Assembly (NCBI RefSeq): GCF_900156175.1
Contig: NZ_FTMV01000003.1
Location: 124,001-188,000 of the forward strand
Length of the DNA stretch: 64,000 bases
Source: Janthinobacterium sp. TND4EL3
GTDB lineage: Bacteria > Pseudomonadota > Gammaproteobacteria > Burkholderiales > Burkholderiaceae_D
Direction: 5' to 3'
How positions within the stretch are numbered: position 1 is the stretch's first letter; every line of letters starts with the position of its first letter. Shown here piece after piece: positions 56,380-64,000 of this stretch. A model generated the notes under the pieces. The model saw only the letters and a list, made by a program, of their open reading frames with translations. It searched no databases and was not told the origin of the DNA. The position numbers and the translations under genes were made by a program.

Positions 56380-56417
56380 TACGGGCCGCTGACACGGGCC
56401 GCTAATACGGGCCACTC
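56379..56417. repeat. three tandem copies of a 13-bp unit
   Basis: Directly after the oxidase stop codon the unit ATACGGGCCGCTG is repeated three times (56379-56391, 56392-56404, 56405-56417) with a few substitutions, between the gene and its terminator. It is short and without known role. Confidence 0.6.
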
Positions 56418-56430
56418 AGCACCTGCCTGA

Positions 56431-56459
56431 ACGGCTTGCCTAGCACGGCAAGCCGTTTT
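56431..56459 (+). terminator. intrinsic terminator of the copper operon
   Basis: ACGGCTTGCC (56431-56440) pairs with GGCAAGCCGT (56447-56456), loop TAGCAC, followed by a short T-run (56456-56459). Confidence 0.85.
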
Positions 56460-56582
56460 GCATGTTGCTATAAATCAATGAAATGTTGTTTAGTGACAAT
56501 TTGAGCATTTTCCCCCTGCTTTTTTCTTTATATTCAATCTGAAGTCCCGTTGCGTACCGGCCGCCAGGCCATCGGAGGAATC

Positions 56583-58238
56583 ATGTTGAATCGGATGAAG
56601 GTGGGCACGCGCCTGCTGGCGGCATTCTGCTGCGTGGCGCTGCTGGGCGCCATCGTGGCCGGCATCGGTATTTTCAACATGGGCAAGATCGACACCATGG
56701 CGGCCAGGATGTACAGCAATGAATTGCTGGGGCTGTCGTACATCAAGGAAGCGAATATCGCCCTGATCAAGGTGGGCCGCGCGCGCAGCAATTACCTGCT
56801 GGCCACAACCGCCGAGGAGCGCGCCACGCGCCAGGCCGACATCGGCAAATTCCTCGAATTGAATAAGACTTACCTTGCCAAGGCCGAACCGCTGTTCGTC
56901 ACGCCGGCCGCCAAGGAACTGTTTACCCGGTTCGCCGCTGTCGAAGCCGAGTACATTGCCACCATGCAGCAGGCGCTGGCCCTGGCGGCGGGCGAACCGC
57001 TGGCGCAGCGCAGCGCGAACCTGACGCAGCTGCTGGACAAGACGCGCCAGCATGCTGATGAGCTCGACAGCGTGCTCGATAAATTGTCCTTGCAGAAAGA
57101 AGAGCGGGCCAGGGCGGCGGCCGAGCAGGCGTCCAGCGTGTACCAGACGAGCCGCACCTTCATGCTCGCCCTCGTGCTGGGCAGCGTGGCGGCCGGACTG
57201 GCGCTGGGCGCGCTGATCACGCGGGGACTGACGCGCCAGCTGGGCGGCGAGCCGGCCTATGCCGTGAAGATCGCCGGCGCCATTGCCGAGGGCGACCTCA
57301 CCGTGGAGATCCGCACGGCCAGCCATGACGACGCCAGCCTGCTGTTTGCCATGCAAGCGATGCGCGACAAGCTGGTGGCCATCGTCAGCCAGGTGCGCTC
57401 GGGCACGGACACCATCCATACGGCGTCGAGCGAAATTGCGCAGGGCAACCTGGACCTGTCGTCGCGCACGGAAGAGCAGGCTAGTTCCCTGGAAGAAACA
57501 GCCTCCTCGATGGAGCAGCTGACCTCGGCCGTGCGGCAGAATGCGGACAACGCGCGCCAGGCCAATGCGCTGGCCGGCGCCGCATCCGACGTGGCCGGCA
57601 AGGGCGGCACTGCGGTGGGACAGGTGGTGCAGACCATGGAATCGATCAATGCCTCGTCGCGCAAGATCGTCGACATCATCAGCGTCATCGACGGCATCGC
57701 CTTCCAGACCAATATTTTGGCCTTGAACGCGGCCGTGGAAGCGGCCCGGGCGGGCGAGGAGGGACGGGGCTTCGCCGTCGTGGCGGCCGAGGTGCGCAAC
57801 CTGGCCCAGCGCTCGGCCAGCGCGGCCAAGGAGATCAAGACCCTCATCGGCGACTCCGTCGAGCAGGTGGAAGTGGGCGCCAGGCTCGTGCGTGACGCGG
57901 GCCACACGATGGACGAGGTGGTTACCAGCGTGCGCCAGGTGGCCGACATCATGCAGGAAATCACGGCCGCCAGCGCGGAACAGAGCGCCGGCATCGAGCA
58001 AGTCAACCAGGCCGTGCTGCAGATGGACCAGGTGACGCAGCAAAACGCGGCCCTCGTGGAAGAGGCGGCGGCCGCTGCCGAATCGCTGCAGGACCAGGCG
58101 CAGACCCTGACGGAGCTGGTGGGCGTGTTCCGCCTGCACGCCCAGGCCGAAGGCATCGCCGTGGCGGCGGCCAGCAATGTCACGCCGCTGCGCCGGCCCG
58201 CGCCCGCGGCCAGGCCGGGCGTGCGCCGCCTCGCCTGA
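56583..58238 (+). CDS. methyl-accepting chemotaxis protein with four-helix-bundle sensor
   Basis: A 551-residue transmembrane chemoreceptor: first helix ([20 protein letters not shown]), a periplasmic four-helix bundle (about 35-190), second helix ([20 protein letters not shown]), HAMP, and the methyl-accepting signal domain with conserved tip [20 protein letters not shown]. Methylation-region text includes [20 protein letters not shown]. The C-terminus has no CheR-docking pentapeptide. The ATG follows GGAGGAATC. It is monocistronic. The ligand is unknown. Confidence 0.93.
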   Translation: MLNRMKVGTRLLAAFCCVALLGAIVAGIGIFNMGKIDTMAARMYSNELLGLSYIKEANIALIKVGRARSNYLLATTAEERATRQADIGKFLELNKTYLAKAEPLFVTPAAKELFTRFAAVEAEYIATMQQALALAAGEPLAQRSANLTQLLDKTRQHADELDSVLDKLSLQKEERARAAAEQASSVYQTSRTFMLALVLGSVAAGLALGALITRGLTRQLGGEPAYAVKIAGAIAEGDLTVEIRTASHDDASLLFAMQAMRDKLVAIVSQVRSGTDTIHTASSEIAQGNLDLSSRTEEQASSLEETASSMEQLTSAVRQNADNARQANALAGAASDVAGKGGTAVGQVVQTMESINASSRKIVDIISVIDGIAFQTNILALNAAVEAARAGEEGRGFAVVAAEVRNLAQRSASAAKEIKTLIGDSVEQVEVGARLVRDAGHTMDEVVTSVRQVADIMQEITAASAEQSAGIEQVNQAVLQMDQVTQQNAALVEEAAAAAESLQDQAQTLTELVGVFRLHAQAEGIAVAAASNVTPLRRPAPAARPGVRRLA

Positions 58239-58309
58239 CGGCGCAACACGGACGCCTGGGCTTGGTGGTAGGCTGTCGGTATTGCGCGTTTGCCACTTCC
58301 GGATTTTCC

Positions 58310-59083
58310 ATGCCATCTGCTTTCCTGTCGTCCTTGTCTTGCTCGCTGTTGCTGCTGACCCTGGCGCCCCAGGCGCAGGCGCAGGATAGCGCTCCCATCC
58401 TGCCTTACCGGCCTTCCGTCGCCAGTCCCGCCCAGCTGCCCGTGCCGGGCCAGCTGGAATTCGAGGCGGGCGGCCTGCTGTCGAAAACGGACGACACGCG
58501 CCGCGCCAGCCTGCCCTATACCTTCAAGCTGGCGTTTACGCCCGAATGGGGCTTGCTGCTGCAAGGCGAAGGTGTCGTGCGCGCGCGCGATGCAACGGGA
58601 CGGCGCGAGACGGGCGCGGGCGACACGACGTTCGTGCTCAAGCGCGCCTTTGAACTCGACAGCGCCACGGCGCTGGGCCTGGAGCTGGGCTGGAAGTTGC
58701 CCACTGCCAAGGACAGCATCGGCAGCGGCAAGAGCGATGTGTCGCTGAACGGCATTTTCAGCCGCGACCTGGGCGCCGTGCACATGGACGCCAATGTGAA
58801 TGCCACGCGCCTGGGCGCATCGGACCCGGTGTCGGGCCGGGTGCAGACGGGCTGGGCGGCCTCCTTTTCCACGCCCGTCAGCGCGCGCTGGGGCGCCACG
58901 GCGGAAGTGTCGGGCACGCGTCTGCGCGGCGCGCCGGCCACGGCGCAGCTCTTGCTGGCGGCCACCTACAGCCCCACGCCGCGGCTGGCCATCGACGTCG
59001 GCATGGCGCGCGGCTTGACGGCGGCGTCGCCGGACTGGTCGCTGTTCAGCGGCCTGGTCGTGCCTTTGGGCAAGTTGTGGTGA
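58310..59083 (+). CDS. outer-membrane beta-barrel protein
   Basis: A 257-residue protein with a signal peptide (PSAFLSSLSCSLLLLTLAPQ, cleaved near AQAQ). The mature part is a run of amphipathic beta-strands (GQLEFEAGGLLSKTDDTRRA; LGLELGWKLPTAKDSIGSGK; YSPTPRLAIDVGMARGLT) ending with an aromatic residue (W), as in outer-membrane barrels. It resembles the transporter/MetA-pathway-like barrel family. No substrate can be assigned. The start MPSAFLSS is chosen because it begins the signal peptide. Confidence 0.75.
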   Translation: MPSAFLSSLSCSLLLLTLAPQAQAQDSAPILPYRPSVASPAQLPVPGQLEFEAGGLLSKTDDTRRASLPYTFKLAFTPEWGLLLQGEGVVRARDATGRRETGAGDTTFVLKRAFELDSATALGLELGWKLPTAKDSIGSGKSDVSLNGIFSRDLGAVHMDANVNATRLGASDPVSGRVQTGWAASFSTPVSARWGATAEVSGTRLRGAPATAQLLLAATYSPTPRLAIDVGMARGLTAASPDWSLFSGLVVPLGKLW

Positions 59084-59175
59084 GATTGCGACGGGATTCC
59101 TTATGTGTCCTTGCGCACAAACAGTTGGTCACACAAGGTCTACAATTGCGGCATAACTGATAAAAGGAGTGCCCC

Positions 59176-59676
59176 ATGAAAACCCTCATTCTCGCCGCCG
59201 TCCTGCTGTCGGCAGCCACCGCCGCTGTCGCCCAGGTGGGCGTCTCCGTCACGGTCGGCCAGCCCGGCTTTTACGGCCGCCTCGACATCGGCGACTATCC
59301 CGCGCCGCAATTGATCTATGCCCAGCCCGTCATCGTGCAGCGCCCGCAGTACTACACCGGCCATCCGATCTACCTGCGCGTGCCGCCCGGCCATGCGAAA
59401 CACTGGTCCAAGCACTGCCGCAAGTATAATGCCTGTAACCAAGAGGTATATTTCGTACAAGATAGTTGGTATAACAACCAGTATGTGCCCCGTTACCGCC
59501 AGCAGCACGGCGACCATGGCCGCCCCGACTACCGCGACCGCGACCGTCATGACGACCGCCGCGACGACCGCCATGACGACAGGCGCGACAAGCATGACAA
59601 CAAGCCGGGCAAGGGCCACGGCAACGGCAACGGCAATGGCAACGGCCACGGCAACGGCAACGGGCACAGGGATTAA
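59176..59676 (+). CDS. secreted protein with low-complexity Arg/Asp/His and Gly/Asn tail
   Basis: A 166-residue protein with a signal peptide (KTLILAAVLLSAATAAVA, cleaved after AVAQ). The first part (about 20-110) has aromatic- and Pro-rich text such as PAPQLIYAQPVIVQRPQYYT and HWSKHCRKYNAC with two Cys. The last 60 residues are repetitive: an R/D/H block (YRDRDRHDDRRDDRHDDRRD) then GNGNGNGHGNGNGHRD. Similar small secreted proteins are common in Oxalobacteraceae, but function is unknown. The ATG follows AAAAGGAG. Confidence 0.8.
   Translation: MKTLILAAVLLSAATAAVAQVGVSVTVGQPGFYGRLDIGDYPAPQLIYAQPVIVQRPQYYTGHPIYLRVPPGHAKHWSKHCRKYNACNQEVYFVQDSWYNNQYVPRYRQQHGDHGRPDYRDRDRHDDRRDDRHDDRRDKHDNKPGKGHGNGNGNGNGHGNGNGHRD
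59614..59667 (+). repeat. hexamer repeat GGCAAC/GGCCAC encoding Gly-Asn/Gly-His
   Basis: About nine copies of a GGCAAC-like hexamer in frame at the end of the secreted protein gene. The length is a multiple of six and may vary between strains by slippage without frameshift. Confidence 0.7.
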
Positions 59677-59691
59677 CACGCAGGAGGATAT

Positions 59692-60990
59692 TTGCACAGT
59701 AAAATCGTCATCGTAGGGGGAGGAGCAGGCGGCCTGGAGCTGGCCTGCAAACTCAGCCGCAAGCTCGGCCCCGGCCACGTGACACTGGTCGACAGCCGTC
59801 TGTATCACATCTGGAAACCATCGCTGCATGAAGTGGCGGCCGGCACCCTGGATATCCACCAGGAGGGGCTGTCATACCAGATGCTGGCGCATGACAATGG
59901 TTTCACCTATGTCTATGGCCCCCTGATCGCGCTCGACGCGGCCAGCAACAGCCTCACCGTGGGCGCCATCGCCACCGACAAGGACGAGCAGCTCTTGCCG
60001 CAGCGCACGGTCCGCTACGAGCAGCTGGTGCTGGCCGTGGGCAGCACCTCGAATTACTTCGGCGTGCCCGGCGCCCAGGAAAACACGATTTCCCTGAACG
60101 CCACGGAAGACGCCGAACGTTTCCGTCTGACCCTGCTCAAGCTGCTGGCCATGGCCGAGCAGCGCCAGGGCGACGCGGGCAATCCCGGCGTCGACATCGT
60201 CATCATCGGCGGCGGCGCCACGGGCGTGGAACTGGCGGCCGAGCTGCGCGAAGCGAGCGGCGTGTATGCCGCGTATGGTTTCCAGAACCTCAACGCCATC
60301 AAGGACGTGCGCATCACCCTGCTCGAAGGGGCGCCGCGCATCCTGGCGCCGCTGCCCGAACGCGTCTCCATCGCCGCCTCGAAACTGCTGCACCAGCACG
60401 GCATCACCGTGGTGACCGAGACGCGCGTGACGTTCATCGACCCCGACAAGGTGACGGTGGCCAGCGGCACCAGCTATGCGGCCGACATCTGCGTGTGGGC
60501 GGCCGGCATCCGCGCGCCGGAATTCCTCGCTACGCTGGGCTTGCCCACCAACCGCGCCGGCCAGCTGGAAGTGACGGGCATGCTCAATGTGCAGGGCCAC
60601 GCGAATATCTTCGCGCTGGGCGACTGCGCCGCCTGCATGGGGCCGGACGGCAAGCTGGTGCCGCCGCGCGCCCAGGCGGCCCACCAGCAGGCCGATTACC
60701 TGCTGAAAACCTTTTTGCTGCAAGCGAAGGGCAAGCCGCCGCAAACCAAGCCATACGAATACCTGGACTACGGTTCGCTCGTGTCGTTTGGCCGCACCAC
60801 GTCGGTGGGCACGCTGATGGGGTCGCTGAAGGGCCTGAGCTGGTTCGTGGAAGGCTTTGTCGCGCGCATGATGTATGTGAGCCTGCACCTGATGCACCAC
60901 AACGCCGTGCTGGGCGGCGTGCGCACGGCCGTCATGGCCATGGGCCGCTTCCTGATCAAGCGCAGCACGCCGCAGGTCAAGCTGCATTGA
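59692..60990 (+). CDS. ndh: type II NADH:quinone dehydrogenase
   Basis: A 432-residue flavoprotein that oxidises NADH and reduces quinone without proton pumping. It has the FAD fold KIVIVGGGAGGLELACKLSR (residues 4-23), the NADH-binding VDIVIIGGGATGVELAAELR (about 167-186), FALGDCAACMGPDGKLVPPR with AQAAHQQADYLLK, and a C-terminal amphipathic membrane-anchoring segment. It begins with TTG at 59692 behind a strong CAGGAGG. It is 15 bp after the secreted protein gene. Confidence 0.93.
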   Translation: MHSKIVIVGGGAGGLELACKLSRKLGPGHVTLVDSRLYHIWKPSLHEVAAGTLDIHQEGLSYQMLAHDNGFTYVYGPLIALDAASNSLTVGAIATDKDEQLLPQRTVRYEQLVLAVGSTSNYFGVPGAQENTISLNATEDAERFRLTLLKLLAMAEQRQGDAGNPGVDIVIIGGGATGVELAAELREASGVYAAYGFQNLNAIKDVRITLLEGAPRILAPLPERVSIAASKLLHQHGITVVTETRVTFIDPDKVTVASGTSYAADICVWAAGIRAPEFLATLGLPTNRAGQLEVTGMLNVQGHANIFALGDCAACMGPDGKLVPPRAQAAHQQADYLLKTFLLQAKGKPPQTKPYEYLDYGSLVSFGRTTSVGTLMGSLKGLSWFVEGFVARMMYVSLHLMHHNAVLGGVRTAVMAMGRFLIKRSTPQVKLH

Positions 60991-61012
60991 GCTGCTTGCT
61001 ATCAGAGCAGAA

Positions 61013-61034
61013 AGGGGCCGCAGGGCCCCTTTTT
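61013..61034 (+). terminator. intrinsic terminator of ndh
   Basis: AGGGGCC (61013-61019) pairs with GGCCCCT (61024-61030), followed by five T residues (61030-61034). It lies at the convergent end of the neighbouring minus-strand gene. Confidence 0.88.
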
Positions 61035-61548
61035 ATTTGCTGCGCGCCAGGGGCGCTGCCTCGCAGCGGGCCCGGGTCATGGGGAAATCGATCGTGGTGA
61101 GCTTGCCCTTCAGGGTACCGGTGATGCTGGCGTGCAAGATGCGCTCGCTGTCGCGGCGGTAGGTGATGCGGCTCGGAAAGTCATTGTCCAGGTTGGCGAA
61201 GATGAATTCATTCGGCTTGTCCTGGCGCAACAGGTTGAAGATCACGGGCGGCTCTCCCGACGGCTGCACGATGTAAGCGAGCTGGCCCGGTTCCGTCAGG
61301 CGGATCTGCACGAACTCGAAGGCCGTCGTCTTGCCGCCCTTGACGGTGCGGCTGGTGCCGAGCAGGGTGCCGCCGGCAGCCGTACTCCAGTGCTCCCCGG
61401 AACCGGGTTCGGCGCCGTCGACATTCCAGCAGCCGGCCAGCCAGGCCAGCTTGTCCACGGTTTCCGGCGGCGGCACGGTTTTTTCGGTAGCCTGGGCGTT
61501 GCCCAGAGTCAGCAGTGCTGCCAGCACGGCGGGGATCAGTCCTTGCAT
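61033..61548 (-). CDS. secreted DUF6265-like protein
   Basis: A 171-residue protein with a signal peptide (QGLIPAVLAALLTLGNAQA). The mature part has LAWLAGCWNVDGAEPGSGEH, GGTLLGTSRTVKGGKTTAFE and SRITYRRDSERILHASITGT, the lipocalin-like pattern of DUF6265 (a domain often starting WLAGCW). These periplasmic domains are thought to bind hydrophobic or small ligands; the role is not established. AGGAGACCGC precedes the ATG at 61548. Confidence 0.78.
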   Translation of the reverse strand: MQGLIPAVLAALLTLGNAQATEKTVPPPETVDKLAWLAGCWNVDGAEPGSGEHWSTAAGGTLLGTSRTVKGGKTTAFEFVQIRLTEPGQLAYIVQPSGEPPVIFNLLRQDKPNEFIFANLDNDFPSRITYRRDSERILHASITGTLKGKLTTIDFPMTRARCEAAPLARSK

Positions 61549-61610
61549 GCGGTCTCCTGTCATCGAATCGTTCTGCGGTTCGGGGTGCCCCGGCAGTGTT
61601 CTGGCAAGGA

Positions 61611-62324
61611 CTATTCTTTCGGGCTAATGCGCGGCAAGACGACGGTCAGGGCCGTGCCGCCTTGCGGATTGGCCGCCAGATGCAGTGTGCCGCCCAGGTA
61701 ATGCACGCGTTCGCGCACGGCGCGCAGGCCGTGCTTGCTCATTTCCACCGCTTCGCTCGCTGGCAGGCCCACGCCATTGTCCTTGACGGTCATCATCAGC
61801 GCTTCGTCATTGTCGTCGATGATGATATCGACTTGCGTGGCGTTGGCGTGCGCGGCGATGTTGCTCAGCGCTTCTTCCAGGGTGCGCAGCAGGGCCACGC
61901 CCACGTTGCGCGGGCAGATCAGTTCATCTTCGGGCAAGCTGCAGCGCACGGTGATCTTGTGCTGTTCGGCAAATTGCGTGGCCAGTTCGCCAAGCGCGAC
62001 ATTGACGCCGAGAAACTCCAGCTTGTCATTCCACAGCTTCATCTGCATTTGCCGGTTCGTCTCGATCACGTTCAGCAGCAATTGCTTCATGGTCGCCGCG
62101 CGGTCCAGCAGGGCCGCTTCCTGCGGCATTTTTTGCGTCAGCAGCGACAAATGCATGGTCAGCGCCGTCAGCGAGGAGCCGAGGCTGTCGTGCAGCTGGC
62201 GCGACAGGGCGCGCCGTTCATTGTCCCAGCTGGTGTTGACGTGACCCAGCAATTCGCTGAGGTCGGCGGCGCGGTCCGCATCGGCCTGGGCCGCTTCCTT
62301 GTTCGGATCTGTATGTGCGGACAT
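61611..62324 (-). CDS. short cytoplasmic histidine kinase (HisKA_3 type)
   Basis: A 237-residue kinase without signal peptide, membrane helix or sensor domain. It has the HisKA_3 dimerisation helix with phospho-acceptor His in RRALSRQLHDSLGSSLTALT (about residue 44) and a HATPase domain with LEEALSNIAAHANATQ (N-box) and VKDNGVGLP (G1), ending in GTALTVVLP. NarX/UhpB-type kinases have this core. Only 62 bp separate its stop from the DUF6265 gene start on the same strand. The ribosome site is weak; a start at 62381 is possible. No response regulator lies in the window. Confidence 0.85.
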   Translation of the reverse strand: MSAHTDPNKEAAQADADRAADLSELLGHVNTSWDNERRALSRQLHDSLGSSLTALTMHLSLLTQKMPQEAALLDRAATMKQLLLNVIETNRQMQMKLWNDKLEFLGVNVALGELATQFAEQHKITVRCSLPEDELICPRNVGVALLRTLEEALSNIAAHANATQVDIIIDDNDEALMMTVKDNGVGLPASEAVEMSKHGLRAVRERVHYLGGTLHLAANPQGGTALTVVLPRISPKE

Positions 62325-62475
62325 GGCGCCCCGTGAAAATAGTGAAATGATACGACCGGATTCAAGGTGTGGATCATACATGAGGATTCCATCGCGGGGC
62401 GCATGGCTGGAAAATTTCTGTCTTTTCAGCAATTTTAATCTCCTCCCATCACTTTTACATGATAGACAATATTTT

Positions 62476-63536
62476 GGCTCTGTCCCCGCTAAGTAGGGGG
62501 AACGCCAGGAATTTTCCTCAGCCCCGGCTGTCTGACTGTACATATCGGACAAACGGGAGCCTTTCATGCAGCCAGTCGAATGGAAAACCTTCATCGCCCA
62601 GTTCGCCGCACTGAGCCGTCGCCAGCGTCTGGCCAGCGCCACCCTGCTGCGCGGGGCAGGATCGCAGAACGCCGCCGTGGCACTGGTCGAAAGCGTGGCC
62701 CGGCAGCGGCTACACTGTCCCGCCTGCAACAGCAGCCATGCGCACCGGCACGGCCATGCGCACGGACTGCAGCGCTACCGCTGCGTGCCGTGCGGGCGCA
62801 CCTTCAATGCGCTCACCGGCACGCCGCTGGCGCGCCTGCGCCACAAGACCTTGTGGCTAGCCTACGCCGCCTGCCTGCTGGCATCGGCTTCCGTGCGCCA
62901 GGCAGCGCGACAACTGAACGTGCACCGCAACACCGCCTTCCGCTGGCGCCACCGGTTTTTGACGCTCGCCAGGACGGACCGGCCGCTGTGCCTGCACGGC
63001 ATCGCCGAGGCCGACGAGCTGTATGTGCTGGAATCGGAAAAGGGATCCAGGCATCTGGCGCGTCCGGCACGCCGCCGGGGCGGCCACGCCCGCCAGCGCG
63101 GCATTTCCAGTGAACAGGTCTGCATCGTGGTGGCGCGCGACCGCACAGGGCAAACCCTCGACTTCGTCACGGGAAAAGGGGCGCTGACCAAGGTGCAACT
63201 GCATGCCTGCCTGCCACCCGTGATCGACAAGGACGTCTTGCTGGTCACCGACGGCCATGCCGCCTACCGGGCCTTCGCTGCGGAAGCGGGCATCAGCCAC
63301 CAGGCCGTCAACTTGCACGCCGGCATCCGCGTGCAGGGCGCCGCCCACGTGCAGAACGTCAACGCGTATCACAGCCGCTTGCGGGAATGGCTGCGCATCT
63401 TCCATGGCGTGGCCAGCCGCTACCTGCCGAGTTACCTGGGATGGCGCTGGATACTGGACGCCGGGCGCATCCGCTCGCCAGAAGCGTTATTGAAAGCAAC
63501 GGTGGGAGCATTCCCACACCTGACGGTGACATAGCC
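62476..63536 (+). mobile_element. IS1595-family insertion element
   Basis: The transposase gene is framed by imperfect inverted repeats: GGCTCTGTCCCC at the left (62476-62487) and its complement GGTGACATAGCC at the right (63525-63536), 10 of 12 matching. The transposase stop codon TAG (63532-63534) lies within the right repeat. No clear 8-bp target duplication is seen (flanks AATATTTT and TTTTTGAT share only T-runs), so the element is old or the ends differ slightly. Its left end is 152 bp upstream of the histidine kinase start. Confidence 0.7.
62566..63534 (+). CDS. IS1595-family transposase
   Basis: A 322-residue transposase. It has an N-terminal zinc ribbon (LHCPACNSSHAHRHGHAHGL ... YRCVPCGRTFNALTGTPLAR), a helix-turn-helix (SVRQAARQLNVHRNTAFRWR), and an ISXO2-like catalytic domain with IAEADELYVLESEKG, LLVTDGHAAYRAF and HVQNVNAYHSRLREWL (DDE/N-type acidic and Asn residues). 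The frame is intact, so it may be active. The start MQPVEWKTF follows GGGAG. Confidence 0.88.
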   Translation: MQPVEWKTFIAQFAALSRRQRLASATLLRGAGSQNAAVALVESVARQRLHCPACNSSHAHRHGHAHGLQRYRCVPCGRTFNALTGTPLARLRHKTLWLAYAACLLASASVRQAARQLNVHRNTAFRWRHRFLTLARTDRPLCLHGIAEADELYVLESEKGSRHLARPARRRGGHARQRGISSEQVCIVVARDRTGQTLDFVTGKGALTKVQLHACLPPVIDKDVLLVTDGHAAYRAFAAEAGISHQAVNLHAGIRVQGAAHVQNVNAYHSRLREWLRIFHGVASRYLPSYLGWRWILDAGRIRSPEALLKATVGAFPHLTVT

Positions 63537-63557
63537 TTTTTGATTGGGCAAGCCCGC

Positions 63558-64000
63558 TTACGGCTGGACCGCTGCCGGCGGCGCCGTGTCCATTTGCCCG
63601 CTCACTTCCTGCAAGCCGCGCGCCAGGCTGGAGATGCTGGGGTTGTCGATGAAGACGCAGCGCTTGCCCGTGCGCTTGCAATAATCCTTCACGCGCCAGT
63701 AGGCGCTGTGGCTGATGCAGCCCGTCTGGCAAATCACCAGGTCGGCCGCCGCCAGGCTGGAATCGAGCAGGTTGGCATTGTCTTCCAGGCCGCCGTCATG
63801 GTGGGCGAACTGCGCGCCCACGCGCTCGATCAGGGCGCGGTAGGTGGCGACATTGCCGCTGCGCCCGCCCACGCACAGCACGCTTCGATCGACGAGGCGG
63901 ATCGGCATTTTCAGCTTGCCGCCCGTGGGCACTTCCAGCTTGGGCGCCGGCGGCGGCGCGGCGGCGCCAGCACGCGGCTGGGCCTGTTTCAAGTCCGCGA
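63558..64000 (-). CDS. DUF2325 domain protein, 5'-truncated by the window edge
   Basis: At least 147 codons; the reading frame is open to the right edge, so the N-terminus is missing. The visible part starts with an Ala/Pro linker and has the DUF2325 fold: SVLCVGGRSGNVATYRALIE, FAHHDGGLEDNANLLDSSLA, ADLVICQTGCISHSAYWRVK and GKRCVFIDNPSISSLARGL. DUF2325 domains are Rossmann-like; their function is unknown, though they often occur near stress or metal genes. The C-terminus is short and unstructured. Confidence 0.82.
   Translation of the reverse strand, partial: ADLKQAQPRAGAAAPPPAPKLEVPTGGKLKMPIRLVDRSVLCVGGRSGNVATYRALIERVGAQFAHHDGGLEDNANLLDSSLAAADLVICQTGCISHSAYWRVKDYCKRTGKRCVFIDNPSISSLARGLQEVSGQMDTAPPAAVQP

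Noticed and set aside
62325-62729. Upstream extension of the short histidine kinase into the insertion element
   Set aside because: The frame is open by chance across the antisense of the transposase gene and encodes no sensor domain; the start at 62324 begins the conserved part.
62468-63544. Target-site duplication around the insertion element
   Set aside because: The flanks (AATATTTT left, TTTTTGAT right) share only T residues, not a matching 8-bp repeat.

Overview
The window is 64 kb of dense, GC-rich bacterial chromosome with about 59 protein genes, almost no spacing within operons and ordinary Shine-Dalgarno starts. The gene content and protein sequences fit a free-living aerobic betaproteobacterium of the Oxalobacteraceae (Janthinobacterium, Massilia or Duganella type). 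It has an RpoN-controlled assimilatory nitrate operon, a cyanide-insensitive type bd oxidase, many chemotaxis and cyclic-di-GMP proteins, and large secreted peptidases. This placement is from recognition, not from a search. No rRNA, tRNA, CRISPR array or prophage was seen.

Layout. 0-5.5 kb: the tail of a flavoprotein, a secreted alpha/beta hydrolase, a large 7TM hybrid histidine kinase, a LysE exporter and a YceI lipoprotein. 5.5-6.0 kb: a gene-free stretch that looks like a stand-alone HEARO / IscB-type omega RNA with a promoter-like element and a strong terminator, but no iscB gene. 6.0-13.7 kb: an M1 aminopeptidase, a glutathione S-transferase, an S9 prolyl oligopeptidase and a PHP-type metallohydrolase. 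13.7-22.2 kb: the nitrate assimilation operon (transporter, nirB, nirD, a flavoprotein, nasA), driven by a sigma-54 promoter and a leader with three hexaloop hairpins and a terminator. 22.2-26.3 kb: APS kinase coupled to a diguanylate cyclase, a serine/threonine dehydratase and a MarR regulator. 26.6-36.8 kb: a complete glycerol uptake and catabolism cluster, glpR, then glpD-glpS-glpT-glpP-glpQ-glpU-glpV-glpK. 36.8-44.5 kb: a YdcF protein, a divergent isochorismatase/GlxA pair, a triple-CheW protein with a soluble PAS chemoreceptor, and small unknown genes. 44.0-47.1 kb: D-alanine catabolism (Lrp-type regulator, dadA, dadX). 47.1-52.7 kb: an FMN reductase, a diguanylate cyclase, and the bd-oxidase operon with a small subunit and an uncharacterised fourth gene. 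52.7-56.4 kb: a copper operon with a CueR-type promoter. 56.6-64 kb: a chemoreceptor, outer-membrane and secreted proteins, NADH dehydrogenase II, a short histidine kinase, an IS1595-type element and a partial DUF2325 gene.

How the parts work together. The nitrate operon takes up nitrate and reduces it through nitrite to ammonium, under nitrogen control (RpoN/NtrC) and probable nitrate-dependent antitermination. The glp cluster imports glycerol by an ABC transporter instead of a GlpF facilitator, phosphorylates it with GlpK and oxidises it with GlpD. NADH dehydrogenase II, GlpD, DadA and the bd oxidase are all quinone-linked and could feed the same respiratory chain. The strongest leads for new biology are the orphan omega-like RNA, the three-hexaloop nitrate leader, the uncharacterised gene fused by overlap to the bd-oxidase operon, and the leaderless copper operon promoter.
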